From: Euptelea pleiosperma
Taxonomy: Eukaryota; Streptophyta; Magnoliopsida; Ranunculales; Eupteleaceae
Assembly: GCA_035048495.1 (NCBI GenBank)
Contig: CM068546.1
Span: forward strand, 11,104,435-11,168,434
Length of the DNA stretch: 64,000 nucleotides
Direction of reading: 5' to 3'
How positions within the stretch are numbered: position 1 is the stretch's first letter; each line of letters opens with the position of its first letter. A model generated the notes under the pieces. That model worked only from the letters and a program-made list of their open reading frames with translations, was not told the origin of the DNA and searched no databases. The position numbers and the translations under genes are program-made. Positions 54,201 to 64,000 of the stretch are shown in pieces.

Positions 54201-57200
54201 AGGAAAAGAAGTCCATTATGTTGATTGGTGGGTTGTCTATAAGCCCAAAAGAATGTGACCGAGATGCTCAAGGATTCAACATGCCTTTTTAAGTAACCAT
54301 TAATGGAGAATAATCTAATTAAGCTAAAGTTATGGTTTAAGATACTGTCGTCAAACAAACGAAATAGACGAACTTAGACATCATGAAGTCTAGAAGGCCA
54401 ACCATTGTGCAAGGTGAAAAAGCATGATATTGCACAAAGTAGGGTTACAATCACGCATGGCCATCAAGTAATTCTTTTGCATTACGTATGGTGTGCATAA
54501 GCTCTTGCCATTGCTTCCTAATTAAGTATGAAAGGACAAGTGCCAAAGCTTTCAAGGTAAGGTGACCAACTCATTTACATGGATGAAGGGGAACAAAACA
54601 CCATGCACAAATTCTTATCCAATCAACAACAGTTCACATATGTATTCATCCAACACCAATGGGTACCTTGATCTGATGCAATCGAAGCATCAGTAGGGTG
54701 AACCAACTCTCGGTGTACTACAATGACACTTGTTTACCTCCGCACAGGAGAAGACGAGTGGGCCATGTGGTATCACTTATCATGTCAAACCAACCAACAT
54801 CATGAGGCAATGGCCCTTCGACAACCAAACAATTAAGTTGATCAAACATACTATGTTTAAAAATCGAAAACAACTACCCAAGCATTGTTAGGTATCACAA
54901 AATGACTTCCTTTCCTACAAGAGCCAAGCAAATGACTTCATCCTCGCTTGTTTAGTTCAAAGGATCTCTTGCATGCATGAAGAGGAAAAAACTTTCATGA
55001 AGTTCCGTACAATGTAAGTCTTCTATATCATCTCCATAGTGACTCTCTTTTTTTAATGCAACCAATCAAGCTTTGCCCTTCTTTGGCTTCAATCGGAGTA
55101 ATTTTCTGTAAGGTCATTTCCTAGCATGGACACACTAGTGTTTTTGTTTCTTAAAAAAGTTCACTATGTAGGTAAACAAAAAGACATGAAAACAAAAAGG
55201 TATCCCTCTACCCCCACTGTCATCCCAAGTATTTCCAAGCAATCAAAAGTTTAAGCAGTTGATTAGCCATTCCAAATCAAAAACAAAATCTCCAAACTCA
55301 TCAAACACAATGTTAATCCAAAAAATATTCAAATGTTGGTATCAATCTAGTATTGATTATTGAAGGACATGATACACAATTTGAAAATACAATGAAATTT
55401 TAGGAAACGCATGGAAACTCACATCAATGTTTTACAAATGTTAAAACAAGAATGAAAAATGACATTATAGTAATAATACTTACACCAGACAACTGTTTAA
55501 AAGCAATGAATATGCATTACCACACATAACCAGGAGACGAAGAGTCGGAATTACACATACCAATTGTCATGAACCTACATAAATGAGCATACATGCTTGA
55601 CTATTCAATAAAACAATTCAAACAAGTTTATTTACTTGTTTGTCATATCCACGTCGAATTGAGTAGCAGCAAATATAAAAGATCTACTTTTTTGGTTTCC
55701 GTGTATGTAGGTTACATGATTGTTGAAAAGTTAAATCCTCTCCCTAATGTCTGTGCATATGCCTAGCAATTTGACTTTTTTGGAGTTTTCTGCATATGTT
55801 TTTAAGTTATAAAGAACTTGATCTTCGTCAATAAAAGACCTCCTGAAGAGATTTTGATCCCATTGAGATTGTCTTTTGGAAGACATGTAAGGTCCTACCC
55901 ATCTTACTTAGCTTTGAAAACTTTTTGAGTCCTTTGTTTTCAATGTAATTCAAGGGTACTTATCGTTTTTATGCTCGTAAAGAGGGTTTTTGCCCTGTTT
56001 TCCTCTTTAGCTGCGCATTTTTCCTCTTCAAATTTATGGCTTTAGACTGCCTATGAGGCTCAAGTAATCAGAGGTCTTCAAGCATTCTTCCCCTCAACTA
56101 GAATTCAGCAAGAAAGGAGATCAAGGGTCATCACAAAGATAGACTTGGAGAGGAAAATTTTGGGCCACAGGTTTCTCATAACATCAAAAACCTTATCCAA
56201 CCAGTGTTTCCCCTGAAAGGAAAATAATGGAATTGGCTAGTTGAATTAAAACTAATTGAAGGGGGTTCTTTGATCCCAATATTCATGTCTTTGCTCTCCA
56301 TGATAATTAACACTGTAACCCACCCTTTGTTTATCCCAACATAATACAAACTAACCATCCCAATTGATTCTATTCTCCAAATGATGCTAACATCGGGGAG
56401 GAAATGGTCATTGTCTAGTTTTCGGGGCTTAATACCTTCATAAAGGGATGTAAAAAATGGACCCAACAATCACACAAAGAATTTGTGGAAATTCAGTTAC
56501 AGAACGTTACCTATGTGGAAGTCCTCCGTTTCTTCGATGAATCTAGGATGGAGTTCAAGTCTCCTAAGATAGCCCACAGAGTTACAAAGAATGCCCAAAT
56601 GAAAAAAAGAAATGCAAGGTTTGAGTTATATGTATTGTTAGACACCAAGTTGGGTTCAGTTGGTTAGCATCAATAATGATATGACTTGTGTGTCAAATGA
56701 CTTGTTCAATGCGTAGATCAACCCTAGAGGGAACCCACGTAGTCAACATAAATAGCCCAGGAGATGGAATAATAATAAGATCATTAAAAGCCAAGACATT
56801 AGACGAACTTGACTATATGTTCCCCCTGTTGTATGGTTTCCATGACAAGGGACAAATTTTAAGGGTCATGCCACTATGGTTTTAGGTCTCAGCCAAGACC
56901 AAATTGACTCCCCCAAGTCATTCGGTCTCAAGGGACTGGGTGATGATTCAATTGTGACTCACAACCACACTAAGATCAGACTTGTCTCAGATTGACTCAA
57001 AGGTGTCCATTTGTATTGTCCAAGTTGAGTCATTTGTATCACACCAGATCTAACTTGTCTTGACTTGACTTAGACTTAGACTTGTTCTAGGTGGACTTAG
57101 ACGTCACACGGTCCGGGCAAGAATAGCCCCATAAACTTTTAAAAACTGCACTATTCACTCTGACTCAAGTCCAGATTATCCAAGTCACTCGATCTTGGCC

Positions 57201-60200
57201 ACAAATAATCCAGACCACAATACTTAGACTTTGAACCATGCATACTTAGTGTCTACATTGGCTTTTGAGGTAGCATCAAAATTAGGGGGATTCTTGTGAA
57301 GGATATCGTTCCATTCATGTTCTGGTGTGGATCCATGGTGTTGTACAATATATGAGTATGTGGACTATTTTTTCACATCGTTGGTTATGGTTCTAGCATG
57401 GGAAGGGTGTCATCTAAGACCCAGTTTGAGTCCACTACATCGGAAGCAAAGTAGTCTAACATACAAAAAAAAAAAAAGATTGCACAAGGAATTTTGCCTA
57501 ACAAGATGAAAAACATCCTGATTCTTGTCAGAGTTATCAACAAAATCAGTTAGGATATTAAGGTAATGATACCTTGAGATTTTTTTTAAGTATTTTTGGT
57601 GTTGGGACTTGCATTTTGCAGCTTAACATGGATGGATCAAAGACTAATATACTTGGGTCAGCATATTTTGCCTTTTTTTATGTGTAGAATCTAGTGAAAA
57701 CCAAAAGATGTTACAAAGAGGCCGAGGAGGTTTAGATGACCTACTAAAGGTGAGACCTCCAACAAGCCCAAGCTACGAAGAAAACTACACTATCTCTAGA
57801 ACATAAAAGGTTCACATGAAAAACAAAATCCTACAAAATAAACCATGACACTGAAGAAACACCTTGGACCTTAAGAACAATAAGCCCTTGATGACATCAT
57901 CATCCTATGGATGGATGGAATAGTATTTTGAAGCAAGATCCATCTGTTTGATTTGCATAAACTAATGGTTGAGCTTGCTTCTTTTCTTGCCCTATCAAAT
58001 GATGTAACATCTTTAATTGAAGAGATTCATAGTCCTAAAGCTGTAGCTCAATTGCTAATTTCAATTGGAAGATTGATTGAGGGTGTTGTCTTTTATTGAA
58101 CTTTCGAGCAATTGACTGAGGAGGTTGTCTTTTATTTAACATTCAAGCAACGTGCATCCAAGGCCCATATCCATTGTGATATCCGTTATCTTCCTTGATT
58201 GTTTGTTTTGTTGTTTACTCAATTGCTTTTCGAGACGTGACTCAAGAGTCATCCAAGACCCATATCCATTGTGATGTCCGTTATCTTCCGTGAGTATTTG
58301 TCTTGTTTACTCAAATACTTTTTGAGAGGTGACTTGAGAGTCATGATTAAGCACACAATTTTCTCTTCTATGCCATACCTGTCAACAATGGAAACATAGC
58401 AAATGGAGTTTTTCATATCGAAAATAATGAATCCATAAACGTAGTCAAATATAGTTGAGCAAAGGTTTGCTTTGATACATCTTTATGCAAATTCTTACAT
58501 ATTTGGTTAGCTTGCAGCCATATATGAGCATCTATCTTGAGTGGTTCCCCTAGTAGAGCACTGATGTCTGAGTATTTGAAGGTCATAATTCAAGGTGCCA
58601 TCCTTGTAAATAGAGATGATGCTGGAAGATTGTCCGTGGGCCCCCACACAAAACTTTGTGATAATTACCCATGGAAGTAAATCGAAAATATAAAATAATA
58701 TAAAGAAAAACCAAACCTATAAGAAGAATTCTTCCTAAAGGGTTCCATAACTTGTTGACACATAAACAAGGGTATGTTAATTTATTAATTGATGGAAAAC
58801 CACCTCTTCCAAGTTTTCATCGATGTCTCTTTCTATTTCATACTCCATATCTAAAGTCTTCCAATGGAATATCTCCCATATTATGTGAGGCGAAAATTCC
58901 ATAAACATTTCCTTGAAACATAGTCAGTTTGCTTCCTTCATTTCAATCAATTTACGTCTATTTGTTTTGTCTTATGGTTGCAATGTATTTTGTGTAGTTG
59001 AACGCTTGAAGTCATCCTCCAGCGTTTTTATGATTTTCTAAGTTGATACAGACTTTCCTTTTTTTTGGTTGATACACAGTTAATACAGTACAATCCTATT
59101 TCCTACACATGTCTGACATCTTCCATACTATATGCTAAACCTAAACTCGTGTATTCTAAAGAAAACATATCTCAACATAGAATACACAACAAACATGTTA
59201 GCGTATCGGATTTGGGGGGGTTAATATGTCCACCGCTTAATAACAGTGTAGGTGACTAACATACATGCCTGTGTCATTGATACACAGATACCAGCTGATA
59301 CACTATGAAATTCAAGAATCTCAAAGGGCACAGGGGAATATTAGTATTCCCTCACATCATTGTGTCAAGGCTAGGGTTGCAAATGGGCTGAGTTGGGCAG
59401 GTCAAACTGAGGCCTGACATAGGCCAGGAACCTTACCAACCTAGCCATGCCCAAATCAAGCCTTTCATTTCTGGCCTAAGCCCAAGCCCAGACCTGGACC
59501 AAGGGGAGATACAATGGCCCAGTTTCAATTCATCCTGGCACTTTAGAATAAGGACCTGTTGGGCCATCAAGCCAACCCCAAGTCAACCAGTAGTTAGGCC
59601 TTTGAAATGAATCCCAAGCCCAACCAACAGAATGAATTTCTTTATCCAAACTTGGCCCATTTGCAACCCTAATCAAGGCCCGCTACAAAGAAAGAATACA
59701 CATCATCGGTTTGTCTTTGTCGACAAACCATGATCCCATTAGGCATTGTGTACACACTGTAGAAGACGCAATAAACCTTAAATTTGAAGTCCAGTCATGC
59801 CCATTTCCTTGTTGGCATATGAATCGGGTCCAACCTACTCTAAGGATTGAAAGGAAGCTATCACCAGGTGGAATCAGTGTTTAGCTGAAGCGCCACACTA
59901 ACTGGTTCAAGACCCAAAAGCATGTTCTAGCATGTTATCTTAATAACTAATTGACAACTTTAACTCTGTTAAATCATCTTCCATTGGATCAATGTTTACT
60001 AGACACAAGGAATGGTGTCAAGTGCCATCAATTATTTAGCATTGCAGCCTCCATTAGTTCAACAAGGGCATGAATCCAGGACTATAAAAAAAACTTAGGT
60101 ATTAAGACTAACCAATAGTACAACACGAAATGAGTAAATTGTAATCTAAGAGTATCCATGAATTATTTCATGTTCATGCCAATACTGTGTTGAAGGAATA

Positions 60201-63200
60201 CGGTAGGCATGTTGAAGGATCAGGGTATCATAGATTATAACTGACTATAACACGCTAAAAGCTCTCCATTAATGTCACAGCTTCAAAACTAACTATTAAC
60301 GTGCCAAGAACAACAGGGAGCCAAATGTTTACATTCAGCAACATTCACAAAAATGAAAGATATGTACTCGAGGAAACCAAGTAACCCAATGGTGACCATC
60401 CGGCCCCACCTCATGTTACCAAGGCAATCTGCTACCAAAGGGGTATCAAATCAAAGGCATCATGCATACCCACTAAAAATTACCAAATAGCCTATGCATC
60501 AATGGTATAAAACTAATCCTACACAGGAGCTTGTTACCATTTAATGCATCCATAGATATATAATAACAAAAAATAAACAAACAGGATAGATCAAATATGC
60601 AATCCATGAACCAGAGAAAAATATAATTAACTAGAAAACATCCCAAGTCTTTTTGAAGTTAAAATCTCAGTATTTAGAGAATCCTTTTGGCCCCATTTGC
60701 TAACCATTCTCCTTAAAAGATGCATCTCTATCTACTGTCTCTGAGATAGGGAGTGCAAACTATATCCCTAGAATACTTGATAGGATTTACTATTACTTTC
60801 ATATCCACATAGTACAGCACTTTCAGCATTTCTTTCAACTTCACTTGGCAAGCTCCATGTCCTCCTTAATGCAAGGTTTTAAACTTCGGTCTCAGTAACC
60901 ATTTCGGTGAGGACCAAACCTGAAATTTCGGCTGAAATTTCAGGCAAAATTTCCAAATTTTGAAGTGTTGCCAATGGTGGAAGACGCATCCTTACTACTT
61001 TTCCCACATAAAATAAAAATACAAAGTGCCTTCATTTGTTTCATTAACTAAGAAGACACCCATATGGACATCCTGGATTAGAAGTGACAATTGTCAAGTG
61101 TAAGACTTCAAAGATGTCAGAGTAACAATGTGGAAAAGAAAAACAAAACATCGACAATAATCCAAATACAGTACCTGGGAAAAAATCGTATAACTTACTT
61201 TTTCCCATGTTATCTTTATAAGAAGATTTGAAACGTAAAATCCAAAACATCATGTTCCATGGAGAAAACAAATCCTAGGAAATGTTCTTCAACTCTAATA
61301 GAGCTCTCAGAACGAGATCTAAGAGTGCGTGAGGTGCATTATCTATAGGCGCATATGTTTTTCACTCATGCGAGTAGTAAAATGTCAAAAATACCAGAAC
61401 AGTTGGATCATGGCGGCCTAAATCCTCCAGTTTGGGTTCATTATATCAGGAGTGTCAAAAGCAAGAGAGGCAAAAAAAAACAATCTAGGCAAACACTTAC
61501 GCAAGGATCTGACTAGGTCACCCTGCCATACCTAGGCTTGTGCAAAGCAACAGGGGTAATTTCACCCTATGCAATCGTCGAAGGCAACCAACAAGATCAA
61601 TTCTTGTAACACCCGAAAACGTAACAAAAGTAAAGTTCTTACGTTATATAAGATATGAAAATGTATATCAATCAAGCCATGTCTTTATGGAAAGGCTCCA
61701 GTTAGATAACAACTAACTATAACATGACAAAAAAAAGATTTAAAATAAAAAAACGGACAGTATTACACATCCGACACCATCATTAAAACAACCCCTACTT
61801 TACCTCTCAATAAAGACTTTACAAGTCGATGAAGTTTATCCTATTTAGGACATAGCTTGTATGCAATACATAGTATGGTCAATTGGTCACAGATGGATAC
61901 AAATTCCAAGCCAATGACAACCTTGAATTTATTATATATGCTATCCGACCCTAAAAATGCATGGAAGAAAGATAAAGGGACAAAGTAACCAAATCAAACG
62001 AATCATGAGAATATGCAATGAGAACTATAAGTTGTAGATTATTTTAAATCTCACCTTTTCAATACCACCTCGAGAAGTAACCTCCATAAAGAGCCGATGT
62101 AAGTCTAATTCCTTCCCCCCAATAGTTGGGATCCTAAAATAGAATACCCATAAAAACAAAATGAATGACAATGGTTGAAAAGAGAAGTCTACGGATCAGA
62201 CAAGCTTTGATAATAGAAGGGAAGAAAAAAACAGAAACACAGATCCCTCAACACAGCCATAAGACATCATAGAAAGAAGCATTAACGCTTTGACCAATGA
62301 ATTGTACTTTACCCATTCATAAGTTAAGAATTATTTTGTTTTTGGGAATTGATTCTCTAATTTGCATTCCAATCACTTTGAACTAACTGAATTAACGAAG
62401 ACTGCTTATTAAGTAAAGCCCTTTTCTTTGTTTCATATGCCATAAGAGCACTTCCATTTTAAGGTTTCATGCAACCACATTGAAGGAATCAAACATTCTC
62501 ATCTCAATTAAGCTGAAAACCATACTGGGCTTCTTCTTTCAGTTTCTTCTTTAGCTCTAGCTCCAGGCTTGTTTCCATTCTATTTCCATTTCTACCCTCA
62601 TCCTCCCAAAATTTCTCTTTTTCTTCGGTTGTGTAGTTCTCTGTTTTCTCTTATTCTTTTTATCTTTTCCTTCGATCCACTGAAAAGTGAATAGCTCAAC
62701 TTCTCTAAGTTACTCCAAGGAATTATTTATTCAAGAGAGGACAACTTCATCCGAACAACCCTGAAATACCAAAACAGCTCATTGAATCAGGACATCAACC
62801 ACCACTAAAGACCCACAAGTTTCAAAACATTGCTCATCATGCCTAAAGCACAAAGACATTCGCATTTAGGTTTAAGAAAAACTTATATAAACAATGTCAA
62901 AGCTTCCCATATCTTCTTTTTCTGCTGACAAGTAACGCTTCCCATATTTTCTCCCAATACATTTCAAAATTCTCTCGTGAAGTAAGATGAGACTGCACTA
63001 CAGGATGAAGAGCTCGAAAGATTGTAATTATTTTCTTTTTAAGGGGCCATGACCTCCGGTAGCAACCAAAGAGTTCTATACAATAAAGATAGGGGTTGAC
63101 CTTGGAAAAAGATTATGAACTTATCATTATCGCTAGTAACAGCAATTCACTTGTTAAAATGGAGTGCCGGGATAAGGAGAACAAAGGAAAGACCAGGAAA

Positions 63201-64000
63201 GACCATATTATTTTGTTTCAATAACTAACAAAAATGGCAAGACCATCATAATCAGAGTGCAGCATTAAGTGTAAAATATAAGACAAGACAAGAACAGTTG
63301 GTTGCATCTTTATGGAGTCGATTGTGTGGGAGTTCAGTAATGGAGGTGTAAGGAACCAATGTCAACAGAATGGACTAAGTTTTCACAGAAATATTATGGG
63401 TAACTTAATTTCTATGAAGCCATTGGAATGTTAATTTTCTCGTATCTTGAATCTACAGTATATGAAATATCCGTGGTCAACGAAGGCTGGAGGTGATTAC
63501 GCTGGTGCTATTAGATGGCTTCAAGAATATCATAAACATCTTAGATGTCTCTACCACCTTAAACCCCCAATTGGGTAAACATGTGCATGTAGATGTTTGG
63601 TTGCCATCGTATCAAATTACACAAAGACATCATAGTTTATTATCAGAAGAACCAAAATCTAGTAGTCCTTATATTCTTGCAAGGAAAAAAGAGATTAGTC
63701 TCCTAAATCGAAGTAAAATGTCTTTATGGGTATATCAAACATATGTAACCTTCGGCTCCGCTTCAACCTTCAACCGAAGGAATAAAATCCAAAAGTGACA
63801 ATTCAAAATTAAAGAAAGACAACTAAATTTACAAGAACTTCCCGACATAAAATGTGACTTACATGAACTTGGTACCCAGAGTAGTGTGGAGTTTCTCCAG
63901 AGTATCCATGAAGAGCTTGGAATCGGCAGCGATATCTTCATATTTTGCAAGAGGTGGGGGGTAAGGATAGTAGTTCTGAGGTGGTGGCGCCTCTCTCACC
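47811..64000 (-). CDS. ARID/BRIGHT + HMG-box protein (plant HMGB9/10/11/15 group)
   Basis: A nuclear DNA-binding protein; the plant-specific ARID-HMG family binds AT-rich DNA and acts as an architectural transcription factor. Six exons in frame with GT..AG borders: 64000-63863 (continues beyond the window), 62133-62055, 50159-49997, 49909-49778, 48772-48375, 48257-47811. They give about 453 codons, close to family length. The ARID domain spans the first three (YEDIAADSKLF, GTKFMIPTIGGKELDLHRLF, then RRWKEV and ASFVLRKYY). A basic KRRKSTGEF segment follows, then the family's central GKFEHGYLVTVTVG domain, an RRRRRRKK cluster, and an HMG box (PKPNRSGYNFFF to YRERL). The tail is acidic and Ser-rich. 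No stop or frameshift is seen. Which of the four Arabidopsis paralogues is closest needs a tree. Confidence 0.94.
48375..48772 (-). CDS. ARID-HMG exon (central domain and HMG box start)
   Basis: 398 nt, phase 1 to 0. Contains VVGVIDGKFEHGYLVTVTVG and LQGVLYHIPE, the conserved domain found only in the ARID-HMG group. It continues with RRRRRRKKSEMRKRDPAHPK and the first two HMG-box helices (PNRSGYNFFFAEQHARLKPL, ISKMIGDLWNKLTESEKA). Acceptor ...ttgcag, donor gtgagt. Confidence 0.94.
49509..49729. repeat. Tandem duplication, two 110-bp units
   Basis: Units at 49509-49620 and 49621-49729 share ATTTTTGGGGTCCCACATTT and CCCCTAATTGCCTATC. It lies in the ARID-HMG intron 48773-49777, 49 bp from the donor of the linker exon. 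Confidence 0.85.
49778..49909 (-). CDS. ARID-HMG exon (linker with basic patch)
   Basis: 132 nt, phase 1 to 1. Encodes a Pro/Ser/Ala-rich linker (SPSPTRVPAQRLAEPVVPSS) ending in AHKRRKSTGEFVSG. The KRRK patch could be a nuclear localisation signal (inference). Acceptor ...ttgcag, donor gtttct. Confidence 0.9.
49997..50159 (-). CDS. ARID-HMG exon (ARID C-terminal half)
   Basis: 163 nt, phase 0 to 1. Encodes VIRERRWKEVTAVFSFPSTA, NASFVLRKYYVSLIHHYEQ and IYFFGAQGWTPPSAG. The W..V...F.FP.T..SASF.LR..Y...L...E pattern closes the ARID domain. Acceptor ...atgcag, donor gtgcat. Confidence 0.93.
51000..51440. repeat. Dispersed repeat with GTGAACAATAC motif
   Basis: Starts GAATAGTACCGTGAACAATA and continues with words shared with 1050-1260 (GGCTTC/GCACC, AATAACCCTAATCTAAT, AAAATACAACTTA). 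It directly precedes a Gypsy coding remnant (51480), so it may be LTR-derived. Confidence 0.5.
51480..51650 (+). mobile_element. Gypsy polyprotein C-terminal remnant
   Basis: The frame reads LSHQMGPFQILKWINNSYHI then LFDDWDISPSTTVLSNPNRM. The pattern MGPF.I...I...Y...L...W.ISP...V is the region after the integrase core of plant Gypsy elements. It is short and isolated within the 11.9 kb ARID-HMG intron. Confidence 0.65.
51836..52860 (+). mobile_element. RTE-clade LINE remnant
   Basis: The + strand shows, with stops and shifts, NQFGFIRGSTIE, RVPIELI.WALEKKEVPNGY, IDIIKDMYKGIMTSTRTTNG, FALVINEITIHIQVGVPWCM, the DETKANINAKLALW segment, YLGSIIHNKG, LCDRRVPIKVKKES and KKQHVRKMRIAEMR. This order is that of the RTE-type reverse transcriptase (NQFGF.PGRST..., ..LVDET, ..YLGS.I, ..RRVP.K). 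The catalytic FADD box is destroyed (LLQMTI). Confidence 0.82.
53005..53377. mobile_element. hAT MITE with CGATTAATCG words
   Basis: 373 bp, with TAGTCACAAA near the left end and TTTGTGACTATGG at the right. Exact 8-bp target duplication TAGGAAAC (52997-53004, 53378-53385). The interior repeats CGATTAATC three or more times, including GCCGATTAATCGGC. Confidence 0.88.
53386..58150. other. Long intron stretch without recognisable elements
   Basis: Part of the 11.9 kb ARID-HMG intron. AT-rich, with only short, overlapping open frames. An isolated LNMDGSKTN phrase near 57620 recalls a LINE RNase H but is too short to call. No inverted-repeat ends or LTRs found. Confidence 0.45.
58157..58343. repeat. 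Tandem duplication, two 95-bp units
   Basis: Units at 58157-58251 and 58252-58343 share CCCATATCCATTGTGAT, TCCGTTATCTTCC and AGAGTCAT. About 85% similar by eye. Confidence 0.85.
59372..59671. mobile_element. 300-bp hAT MITE (TAGGGTTGCAAATGGG ends)
   Basis: Perfect 16-bp ends TAGGGTTGCAAATGGG / CCCATTTGCAACCCTA. Target duplication of 8 bp with one mismatch (GTCAAGGC at 59364-59371, ATCAAGGC at 59672-59679). The interior is GGCC/CCAAGCCC-rich. Confidence 0.9.
59680..62054. other. Intron stretch, mostly featureless
   Basis: End of the 11.9 kb ARID-HMG intron. One hAT end (CAAGGTTTTAAACTTCGG at 60873, with AATTTCGGCTGAAATTTC inside, to about 60960) is seen without its partner. Nothing else recognised. 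Confidence 0.5.
62055..62133 (-). CDS. ARID-HMG exon (ARID core)
   Basis: 79 nt that, with the two bases of the previous exon, make 27 codons: MIPTIGGKELDLHRLFMEVT then SRGGIEK. This is the ARID loop and helix L..LF.EV..RGG that contacts DNA. Acceptor ...tttag, donor gtgaga. It is isolated between introns of 1.7 and 11.9 kb. Confidence 0.93.
62134..63862. other. First visible ARID-HMG intron
   Basis: 1.7 kb between the two ARID exons. Pyrimidine-rich near 62540-62680. The + strand frame at 63493-63798 is short and unrecognised. No element ends seen. Confidence 0.5.
63863..64000 (-). CDS. ARID-HMG exon (ARID helices 1-2), cut by window edge
   Basis: Reads PPPQNYYPYPPPLAKYEDIA, then ADSKLFMDTLEKLH and GTKFM. 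It ends in AT with donor gtaagt; the next exon supplies the G of the Met codon. The Pro/Tyr-rich lead and Y.....DS.LF.....LH are typical of the ARID start in this family. The start codon lies beyond 64000. Confidence 0.92.

Overview
The window is nuclear DNA of a flowering plant. The evidence is three plant gene families with spliced exons (an organellar-type lysyl-tRNA synthetase, a UBC8/UBE2D-type ubiquitin E2, and a plant-specific ARID-HMG-box protein), GT..AG introns of up to 15.6 kb, and dense transposon debris (Copia, Gypsy, LINE, RTE, hAT, MULE). Large TE-filled introns suggest a woody species with a sizeable genome, possibly a magnoliid or an early-diverging eudicot. That placement is a guess; the plant assignment is firm.

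Layout. Positions 1-33276 hold the 3' part of a + strand organellar lysyl-tRNA synthetase gene. Nine exons are visible (345 codons, ending at a stop at 33274-33276), and the 5' exons lie upstream of the window. Its introns carry a degraded Gypsy element (2974-5142), two Copia pieces fused head to head (7783-9345), a LINE (12327-21330) split by a complete but dead Copia element (13969-20109) that was itself hit by two hAT MITEs, a 1.1 kb hAT element (21881-23001) and LTR debris (28690-30700). Despite this, every exon keeps its frame and splice sites.

From 33.3 to 46.4 kb is an intergenic block. It contains a broken E2 gene on the minus strand (37205-37978: in-frame TGA, active-site Cys replaced by Gln), a second partial copy of its surroundings at 43.39-43.92 kb, decayed PPR fragments, a MuDR-type MULE (38942-43192) with 9-bp target duplications and arrays of 17-bp palindromes at an exact 32-bp pitch near both ends, and a nest of foldback MITEs.

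From 47811 to the right edge is a minus-strand ARID-HMG gene. Six exons are visible (about 450 codons), including an 11.9 kb intron (50160-62054) that holds a Gypsy tail, an RTE LINE remnant and hAT MITEs. Its first exons run off the right edge.

The two intact genes act independently: the first charges tRNA-Lys in plastids and/or mitochondria, the second is a nuclear DNA-binding architectural factor. The order LysRS - E2-like - ARID-HMG may be an old syntenic block. The most unusual structure is the palindrome array of the MULE; the E2-like gene and the duplicated PPR/E2 block are the next best leads. I saw no CRISPR array, rRNA or tRNA gene.
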